Source of the DNA: Actinomycetota bacterium
GTDB taxonomy: Bacteria; Actinomycetota; Actinomycetes; S36-B12; UBA5976
Length of the DNA: 12,486 bases
Reading direction: 5' to 3'
NCBI GenBank assembly: GCA_009702945.1
Contig: WLGZ01000017.1
Span: 1 to 12,486 of the forward strand
Numbering within the stretch: position 1 is the first letter of the stretch; each line of letters opens with the position of its first letter. Below, piece by piece: positions 7,063 through 12,486 of the stretch. The notes under the pieces are model-generated. The model was not told the DNA's origin. It saw only the letters and a list, made by a program, of their open reading frames with translations, and made no database searches. A program made the translations under genes and the position numbers.

Positions 7063-7656
7063 ATGAAAATTCTTATTGTTGGCGCTAACGGACTACTTGG
7101 ATCAGGCGCTGTAGCCGCTCTAACTGAAGGCAATGAAATCATTCAGGCTTCTCGCACTGGCGATGTTTCCGTTGACCTAACTAATCCAGAATCTATTGCC
7201 GCCATGTACGCCAAAGTTGGCAAAGTGGATGCAGTTATCTCCGCAACTGGCAAGGTGCCATTCAAAACTCTTTCCGAACTAACCCTTGCTGATTACCAGT
7301 CCGGAATCAACGACAAAATCTTGGGCCAAGTTGAATTGGTTCGTCAAGGACTTGAGTACGTTAACGATGGTGGTTCGTTCACCCTAACTACTGGAATTTT
7401 GGAACGCGCAGCGATTCCAACCGGCGTTGTTGCTTCACTTTCAAACGGTGCTTTGGAATCTTTCGTTATGGCTGCCGCAATTGAAATGCCACGTGGCATG
7501 CGTATCAACGTAGTTAGCCCAAGCGTTTTAGTTGAAGCGCCTGGCTACCACTCATACTTTGTTGGCTTTGAACAGGTAACTCTTAAGGCATGCGGTAAGG
7601 CTTACGCTAAATCAGTTAACGGCAAGAAGAACGGCCACGTTTACAAAGTTGGTTAG
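7063..7656 (+). CDS. Atypical short-chain dehydrogenase-like protein without the Tyr-Lys pair
   Basis: A 197-residue Rossmann-fold protein. The start is ATG 7063, preceded by a strong GAGGAGA at 7051-7057; an earlier TTG at 7039 lies before that site. The N-terminal nucleotide motif GANGLLG spans residues 7-13, with SRTGDVSVDL following, suggesting NADP preference through the Arg. The segment GSFTLTTGIL (104-113) stands where SDRs have the catalytic Ser. Where the Tyr-x-x-x-Lys pair is expected the protein reads ASLSN, so Tyr is Ala124 and Lys is Asn128. This divergence is a feature I recall from a bacterial family annotated simply as short-chain dehydrogenase. It may bind cofactor without classical catalysis. 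It is a single-gene unit whose stop lies two bases from that of the convergent membrane protein gene. Confidence 0.8.
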   Translation: MKILIVGANGLLGSGAVAALTEGNEIIQASRTGDVSVDLTNPESIAAMYAKVGKVDAVISATGKVPFKTLSELTLADYQSGINDKILGQVELVRQGLEYVNDGGSFTLTTGILERAAIPTGVVASLSNGALESFVMAAAIEMPRGMRINVVSPSVLVEAPGYHSYFVGFEQVTLKACGKAYAKSVNGKKNGHVYKVG

Positions 7657-7658
7657 GC

Positions 7659-9374
7659 CTAACGAGTAACTGGAACTACTTTCACGCCAGTTGCTTCAAG
7701 CAAGATCAATAAGTCATCTTCTTTGCTTTGCGCGACCAATTCAATAACGTGTTCAGTTGGCCACACTAATTCACTTGCATCAGCACGTTGTAGGAAAGAA
7801 ACCTTGGCGCCAGTTGCAGCCTTGAGCTTTTGAATTAGTTCTGGACTGTTCGGACCAACTAACAAGACATTAGTAGCCGTCGTAGCAAACGAAACTTCTA
7901 CCGACTTTTCATGACGGTAAATCTCCCAGTGATAGCCAGCAACAATGCCAGTGCTGATCAAGATTCCGATAGCGAAACGCATTTCACTAAATGTGTTGGC
8001 ACCAAGATTTGAACTCAGAATCCCGTCAAAAAGTTGGACCACAATTGTGATCAAGGAAACGATAGCTACAATTCCGCCCGCACCAAATAGCAAGAACAAG
8101 TAGATCCGTCTGACCGGGGAACTGAGTTCAGCGTTAGATTCAGCCCTGGCGATACTTTGAATTCGACTCCAGAAATGCCACCAAACTGGGCCAGCAACAA
8201 CGATTACAGTGCCAGCACCAAGCAAGGTGTTTATCGCTCCAGCGCCAGCCAGTTGAACTTGTGATGTCAAAGACTCAATAAGAGCAACAATGACGATCGA
8301 GATTCCGATCGCACTTGCAATCAAGCTGATTGCAGATACTAAGTATTCGTAAGTCCGCTGCACATCTGTGCGTTCTGATTCATTTGGCAACAAGGATTTG
8401 TGGTACCACCAGAATAAGAAACCGGCGAAGGCAGTTGCTAACGATTGCGGAATGCTTGCAAAGTGTTCGCCAGCATTTTGTGACGTAGGTTCACCTACGA
8501 ACCAAACTAGAACTTGATAAAGCGAAATGCTCAGTGAAGTAATGGCAATTACCAAAGTGCCACCAACGCCTGCAATCAGTACATAAGCAAGCCACAAGGT
8601 GTCGGACTTATTCGTATTGGCATTCTTGATCCAGTAATAGATCCAAAGAGCACCAGACATCACAAGTGTTCCCAGTCCAATTCCAATTGGATTTTCTGGT
8701 GAAACCAAAGCCAGCTTTTGGGTGTCAAAGAAAGTTTGTTGGCTAAGTAGAAGTGCTAGGACGCCACCTAAAACTTGAACTAACCCAATCAAGGCGGCGA
8801 GTGCTGTGATGAATGAGCCCACAAAGTACTGAATTCGAAAATCATTCTTAGGAATTACCGAATTAGATATCTTTAGCACGAGTATCAGAGCAGTGCCCCA
8901 AACAATCGTGCGACCAAGGGTTGAGCCCAAAACTTCATCGCCACTAATCACATTGTGAAGTGCAGCGATTGCTGATGACAGAAACACGAGTAACGAAACG
9001 ATTGCTGCCAAGGTTGCAAAGAATGTTGGGATTAAACCATGACCTTCGCTTGGATTTTCGCGTAGTGAATTTCTAAGCCAGATCGTTATTCCAGCAAGCA
9101 ATGGCCCGCCAACTACAACAAATGCCAAGTTACTTGCTAGTGAACTTTGGTCGGCATTAACAATATTTGATACATCAAGAGCTCGGCTAAGTAATCCAGC
9201 TAGTCCAACGGTCACGATCATGAATAGACCAAATGCCAATGCATATTGGAAAAATAGCCTTACTGGCTGTGCGGTATTACTTGATGAAGTCGCTCGCTTT
9301 GATACTTTGCGAATAACTAACACCACGACTGCAATCATGATTAGAAGTGGTAAGAAAGAAAGCAAGATACTCAT
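7659..9374 (-). CDS. Multi-repeat membrane protein, DUF5671-like, with C-terminal soluble tail
   Basis: A 571-residue polytopic membrane protein of unknown function. After an N-terminal anchor (3-22) there are six related units of about 65-80 residues, beginning near 37, 113, 179, 258, 339 and 421. Each starts with an aromatic-rich segment such as VRLFFQYALAFGL, QRTYEYLV or VRRIYLFLLFGAGG. Most continue with a second helix ending in a W/Y-rich patch such as IYYWIK, FWWYHK, WWHFWSRI or YHWEIYRH. This spacing matches the DUF5671 domain. Residues 490-571 are a soluble alpha/beta-looking tail with two similar beta-alpha stretches ending in VKVVPVTR, on the cytoplasmic or outer face depending on helix count. 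The start overlaps the stop of the upstream small membrane protein (TAATG), so the two are probably translated together. No catalytic motif was recognised. Confidence 0.75.
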   Translation of the reverse strand: MSILLSFLPLLIMIAVVVLVIRKVSKRATSSSNTAQPVRLFFQYALAFGLFMIVTVGLAGLLSRALDVSNIVNADQSSLASNLAFVVVGGPLLAGITIWLRNSLRENPSEGHGLIPTFFATLAAIVSLLVFLSSAIAALHNVISGDEVLGSTLGRTIVWGTALILVLKISNSVIPKNDFRIQYFVGSFITALAALIGLVQVLGGVLALLLSQQTFFDTQKLALVSPENPIGIGLGTLVMSGALWIYYWIKNANTNKSDTLWLAYVLIAGVGGTLVIAITSLSISLYQVLVWFVGEPTSQNAGEHFASIPQSLATAFAGFLFWWYHKSLLPNESERTDVQRTYEYLVSAISLIASAIGISIVIVALIESLTSQVQLAGAGAINTLLGAGTVIVVAGPVWWHFWSRIQSIARAESNAELSSPVRRIYLFLLFGAGGIVAIVSLITIVVQLFDGILSSNLGANTFSEMRFAIGILISTGIVAGYHWEIYRHEKSVEVSFATTATNVLLVGPNSPELIQKLKAATGAKVSFLQRADASELVWPTEHVIELVAQSKEDDLLILLEATGVKVVPVTR

Positions 9375-9817
9375 TACTTGTACTCACCGCCACACTCGTA
9401 AGTTGGCCAAGGTATACCGGTAATCTTCCAGCCAGAATCTTCCTTAACTAATCGGAAGGTCTGAGTTTCGGCATATGAGCCACCAAATGGATCGCCGTTC
9501 GAAGTTTCAATAGTTACTGTGACTTTGGCAGATGTTTCAGTAGATGTTGCATCAGAAAGCCCGATACGAATTGAATCTTGGATGTAAGCGCGATCAAAAT
9601 CTTCCGCGGTGCACTTTGTGTCAGATGCCAAGAACGACTTGGCCTGGTCAAAGTCTTTGTCGATAGCAGCATTTAGGTACTGCTGGACGACGCCTTCAGG
9701 TGAACCTTTATCAAGGTCGGCTGTTGGCTCCTTCACTGCAAACACTGCAATTAATGCAACCACTGCGATCGCCGCTACTACGATCCCGAGAACTCTATTA
9801 GCGCGTTTTTCACTCAT
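9374..9817 (-). CDS. Small single-pass membrane protein with NTF2-like (DUF4878-type) outer domain
   Basis: A 147-residue protein with a short basic N-terminus (MSEKRANR), one membrane segment at about 9-28 and an extracytoplasmic domain. The segment PEGVVQQYLNAAIDKDFDQA (40-59) followed by C-terminal FRLVKEDSGWKITGIPW fits the helix and strand ends of DUF4878/NTF2-like lipoprotein domains. There is no lipobox. Two cysteines, at about 69 and 141, could form a disulphide outside the cell. The stop and the start of the next gene share one base (TAATG), indicating coupling with the DUF5671-like protein and a possible complex. No clear ribosome site precedes the ATG; a small AGGC-TAC-GCCT hairpin at 9823-9833 lies just upstream. 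The function is unknown. Confidence 0.72.
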   Translation of the reverse strand: MSEKRANRVLGIVVAAIAVVALIAVFAVKEPTADLDKGSPEGVVQQYLNAAIDKDFDQAKSFLASDTKCTAEDFDRAYIQDSIRIGLSDATSTETSAKVTVTIETSNGDPFGGSYAETQTFRLVKEDSGWKITGIPWPTYECGGEYK

Positions 9818-9882
9818 AATTTTAGGCTACGCCTGCACATCATCAAAAGCAAAGGCCTAACAACTTTTTGTAAAGCAAAAGC

Positions 9883-9914
9883 GAAAGACCCCCGCGATAC
9901 TGCGAGGGTTTTTC
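9883..9914. terminator. Long stem-loop, bidirectional terminator-like or leader attenuator
   Basis: Two 13-base arms (9883-9895 and 9902-9914) flank a six-base loop. In either RNA there are eleven Watson-Crick pairs, one G-U wobble and one A-C mismatch. On the plus strand the GC-rich stem is followed directly by five T; on the minus strand the run is TCTTTC and then CTTTT, weaker. The shape is that of an intrinsic terminator, but it lies between two divergent genes, so no annotated plus-strand gene ends here. It may insulate both directions, attenuate the minus-strand leader, or end a small plus-strand RNA. Confidence 0.6.
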
Positions 9915-9962
9915 AAAGGTTTGAGCCAACAATTAAATTGTTTGCACCACCGACTAGGCACA

Positions 9963-9991
9963 ATTTTGATTCATTCTCAGACTCATGTCAA
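9963..9991 (-). promoter_or_regulatory. Candidate sigma-70 promoter for the minus-strand membrane pair
   Basis: On the minus strand a perfect TTGACA (complement of 9986-9991) is followed after 17 bases by CAAAAT (complement of 9963-9968), four of six matches to the -10 consensus. Transcription would begin near 9956 and give a leader of about 140 bases that includes the hairpin at 9883-9914 before the start at 9817. No comparable promoter was found for the plus-strand gene at 10031. Confidence 0.4.
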
Positions 9992-10030
9992 GGAGTCACT
10001 TGTAGTCTTTTCTCAAGAGATTGAGGAACC

Positions 10031-12064
10031 TTGAGCACTGATCCGCTTTTAACGCCATTCACCATAAAGAATCTGACCCTGCGCAATCGCATCGTCAGTA
10101 CTTCACATGAACCTTCATATAGTGAAGATGGCTTGCCTAAGGATCGTTACCGGGCGTATCACGTTGCTAAAGCAAAAGGTGGCGTTGGTCTGACCATGAT
10201 TGGTGGTAGCTCAATCGTTAGTCGCGAAAGCGCACCAGCATTTGGCAACTTACAGCTTTGGAAAGATGAAACGGTTCACTGGCTTCGCCTGCTAACTGAC
10301 GAAGTGCACGACAACGGTGCTGCGGTAATGATTCAGCTGACTCATTTAGGTCACCGTAGTAGCAGTTACTCAGGCGACTGGTTGCCAACAATTTCTGTTA
10401 GCGCAGTGCGCGAACGTGCCCACCGGTCTTTCACTAAAGAAGCTGAAGATTGGGACATGGATCGCATCAAAGCTGACTACGTGACTGCGGCCCAACGTTG
10501 TGTTGAAGCCGGCATGGATGGCATTGATCTGATGATTCACGGACATTATCTAGATTCGTTTATGACTCCGTTTTGGAACAATCGCACCGATGAGTTTGGC
10601 GGCTCACACGAAAACCGGATGCGCTACCCACTTGAAGTGATCAAGGCAATCCGCGCAGCAGTTCCGGAAGATTTCATAATCAGTGCGCGGATGAGTTTTG
10701 ATGAACTTCGCGAGAATGGTCTTGGTCCTGGCGAATTGCTAACGGTTGCCCAAGACATCATCGATGAAGGAGTCGATGTGATTAGCGCTCTTGGTGGTGC
10801 GATTGATTCGGACTCACGATTAACCCGAATGATTCCAATTATGGGAATGGCATCAGCACCTCACCTCGAACTCATCGGAGAGATGAAACAGAAATTAAAT
10901 GTTCCGGTTATGCACGCTGGAAAGATTGCTGATGTTGCTACCGCTCGTTATGCGATTGAAGCCGGCGTGCTGGATTTAGTTGGTATGACTAGGGCGCTTA
11001 TTGCTGATCCATACTTGCCAACCAAGATTGCGAATAAAACTGAAGATCAGATTCGTCCTTGTGTTGGTGCAAGTATGTGTATTGATGGCATTTACACCGC
11101 AGGTGCCGCATTCTGTATTCATAATCCATCAACAGGTAGAGAACTAGAGCTGCCTCAAACAATTGATGTGGCAAAAGCAAAACGAAATGTAGCTGTTGTT
11201 GGTGGGGGTCCTGCCGGACTTGAAGCTGCCCGCACCCTGGCAGAAAAAGGTCACACCGTTACCTTGTTTGAAGCTAACGATTCCTTAGGTGGCCAGATCA
11301 ACATTGCGATTCGCTCCCCTCGCCGCAGAGACTTACAAGGAATTACGGATTGGCGGACCCAAGAGTTAAAGCGCCTTGGGGTAGCTGTGAAATTAAATTC
11401 TTATGTTGATGCATCCGATCTTTCTGAAGCCGGTTTTGATGCCATTGTGGTTGCAACTGGTGGCATGCCGAAAGCACTTGAGATTCCTGGTGGAAATCAC
11501 GTGCTGGAAAGTTGGGATGTGCTGAGCGGCGCAAAACGAATCACTGGCGATGTTCTTATCTATGACGATCATGGCGGCACACAAGCTTTGGATTTGGCCG
11601 AGAACTTAGCTCTGTCTGGCGCCAAAGTTGAATTGGTTACGCCAGAGCGCAACATGTCAGTTGATGTTGGTGGCATGGTTGCTTCGGCTTACTTCAAATC
11701 CTTGGCCGCGCTTGGTGTTAAGTTCACAATCTTGCGTGAACTAAAACGAATTGAAAAGAATTCTGACGGCACCTTTACTGCTTATCTAGGCATGGAGGAT
11801 GAAGCTTGGGAAGAATCCCGAATTGTTAATGGCATCGTTGCAGAAACTGGAACCACGGCAATAAGTGATGTCTACGACGAACTTGTTTCACTTTCTTCAA
11901 ATGGTGGTGAAGTCGCGATTGAAGCTCTAATCCACGGTGGGCCACAAACTTCGATTCGAAATCCTGAAGGAAAGTTCCAAGTTTTCAGAATTGGCGATGC
12001 AATCTCTAGCCGTGGAATTCACTCCGCGATCCTTGATGCAGCCCGCGTTTGTCGCGGTATTTAA
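10031..12064 (+). CDS. OYE-barrel/FAD fusion reductase (2,4-dienoyl-CoA reductase/TMADH superfamily)
   Basis: A 677-residue two-part flavoenzyme. Residues 5 to about 365 form an FMN-binding TIM barrel (LLTPFTIKNLTLRNRI at the start; NNRTDEFGGSHENRMRYP near 184-201). From about 385 there is an FAD/NAD(P) module with GGGPAG at 391-396 and LGGQINIA. The iron-sulphur cluster loop between them normally has four Cys; here Cys344, Cys350 and Cys362 are present, but the second position is Ala347. The active-site stretch MIHGHYL (168-174) keeps a Tyr (173) but shifts the usual His. Candidates include an N-methyl amino acid demethylase, an enoate reductase or a dienoyl-CoA reductase. No Cys is available near residue 30 for covalent FMN. 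The start is TTG, bounded by an in-frame stop at 10022-10024, with AGGA only three bases before it. Confidence 0.85.
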   Translation: MSTDPLLTPFTIKNLTLRNRIVSTSHEPSYSEDGLPKDRYRAYHVAKAKGGVGLTMIGGSSIVSRESAPAFGNLQLWKDETVHWLRLLTDEVHDNGAAVMIQLTHLGHRSSSYSGDWLPTISVSAVRERAHRSFTKEAEDWDMDRIKADYVTAAQRCVEAGMDGIDLMIHGHYLDSFMTPFWNNRTDEFGGSHENRMRYPLEVIKAIRAAVPEDFIISARMSFDELRENGLGPGELLTVAQDIIDEGVDVISALGGAIDSDSRLTRMIPIMGMASAPHLELIGEMKQKLNVPVMHAGKIADVATARYAIEAGVLDLVGMTRALIADPYLPTKIANKTEDQIRPCVGASMCIDGIYTAGAAFCIHNPSTGRELELPQTIDVAKAKRNVAVVGGGPAGLEAARTLAEKGHTVTLFEANDSLGGQINIAIRSPRRRDLQGITDWRTQELKRLGVAVKLNSYVDASDLSEAGFDAIVVATGGMPKALEIPGGNHVLESWDVLSGAKRITGDVLIYDDHGGTQALDLAENLALSGAKVELVTPERNMSVDVGGMVASAYFKSLAALGVKFTILRELKRIEKNSDGTFTAYLGMEDEAWEESRIVNGIVAETGTTAISDVYDELVSLSSNGGEVAIEALIHGGPQTSIRNPEGKFQVFRIGDAISSRGIHSAILDAARVCRGI

Positions 12065-12116
12065 GTCAATTTCTTCAAAGTCTGCATTTGTTCAAAATGT
12101 GAATTAACTTGTATGT

Positions 12117-12486
12117 ATGTTGCTTAAAAGATTCTCGCTGGTTTTCGTAGCCGCCCTATTGGTTGCTGGCTGCTCCGGACAAACAGAGTCGGCAAGCTCA
12201 TCAGCACCAAGTAACGAACCAAGCCTTCCAGTAGCTTCAGCTACTCCTGAAGAAGTATTTGATCCAGTTTCATTACCTGCACTTATGCAAACCGAAATTA
12301 CTGGAACCGATTTGGTAGTTGGCGATGCAATTGGCAGTACTGCTACCTATACAAGGCACCCGATTACTTACAAAGCAAATGAATTCACTATCTCGGGAAT
12401 CATGAATATCCCCAAAGGTGAAGGTCCTTTTTCAACTCTGGTTCTGGGACACGGCTACATAGATACTGACATCTACACATCGGGAC
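12117..12486 (+). CDS. Secreted lipoprotein, alpha/beta hydrolase-like (partial, 3' end outside window)
   Basis: The frame from ATG 12117 is open to the window end, giving 123 complete codons. Residues 1-19 are a lipoprotein signal peptide: Lys4-Arg5, a hydrophobic core and the lipobox LVAGC with Cys19 as the lipidated residue. A Ser/Pro/Glu-rich linker follows, about residues 20-55. The visible start of the folded part contains FTISGIMNIPKGEG and then TLVLGHGYID, the strand and His-Gly oxyanion-hole motif of alpha/beta hydrolases of the S9/dienelactone hydrolase kind. The catalytic Ser, Asp and His lie beyond the window. It would act outside the membrane on esters or peptides. No ribosome site is visible before the ATG, so a leaderless or weakly translated mRNA is possible. 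It lies 52 bases after the OYE-FAD gene. Confidence 0.75.
   Translation, partial: MLLKRFSLVFVAALLVAGCSGQTESASSSAPSNEPSLPVASATPEEVFDPVSLPALMQTEITGTDLVVGDAIGSTATYTRHPITYKANEFTISGIMNIPKGEGPFSTLVLGHGYIDTDIYTSG

Noticed and set aside
7653..7662. Perfect palindrome TTAGGCCTAA spanning both convergent stop codons
   Set aside because: A TAG stop facing another TAG stop two bases away (GC between them) creates this symmetry by itself. It is too short for a terminator and has no T-run.
9609..9860. Plus-strand 83-codon frame antisense to the 147-aa membrane protein, ending shortly before the hairpin
   Set aside because: The minus-strand frame has coherent protein features (membrane segment, NTF2-like domain). 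The antisense product has none and lacks a ribosome site.

Overview
The window looks like chromosome from a small-genome, moderately AT-leaning actinobacterium, possibly a freshwater planktonic lineage of the Nanopelagicales (acI) type. This is an inference. It rests on tightly packed genes, frequent GTG/TTG starts, actinobacterial-style membrane families such as DUF5671, and many single-gene strand switches. No phage, insertion sequence, CRISPR array, rRNA or tRNA is seen. The longest stretch without a gene is 213 bases (9818-10030).

Layout. (1) 1-2139, plus strand: the last 28 codons of an upstream gene, a DadA-type D-amino-acid dehydrogenase-like flavoprotein and a FabG-like short-chain dehydrogenase (SDR). 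(2) 2141-5160: a GntR/FCD repressor-type regulator, divergent from an acyl-CoA dehydrogenase (ACAD) whose stop overlaps the start of an aminoglycoside-phosphotransferase-fold kinase. The shared upstream region has a perfect 10-bp palindrome and a 14-codon upstream ORF. (3) 5157-6967, minus strand: a sarcosine-oxidase-like FAD oxidoreductase and a short A24 prepilin peptidase. (4) 7063-7656: an atypical SDR lacking the usual Tyr/Lys pair. (5) 7659-9817, minus strand: a translationally coupled pair of membrane proteins, one small single-pass NTF2-like protein and one six-unit DUF5671-like protein. (6) 9818-10030: a divergent intergenic region with a long hairpin and a good minus-strand promoter. 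(7) 10031-12486, plus strand: a 677-aa OYE-barrel plus FAD/NAD(P) reductase of the 2,4-dienoyl-CoA reductase/trimethylamine dehydrogenase superfamily, then the start of a secreted lipoprotein alpha/beta hydrolase cut by the window end.

How the genes may work together. The ACAD and kinase pair resembles the ACAD10/ACAD11 and LvaA/LvaC logic: a CoA-bound 4-hydroxyacid is phosphorylated, then phosphate is eliminated by the ACAD-fold partner. The GntR regulator probably controls that pair from a shared operator. The other flavoenzymes (DadA-like, sarcosine-oxidase-like, OYE-FAD) would suit oxidation of D-amino acids or N-methylated amines. Together the window reads as a scavenging catabolic neighbourhood rather than one operon. 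The least explained parts are the DUF5671 pair, the hairpin at 9883-9914 and the upstream ORF before the ACAD.
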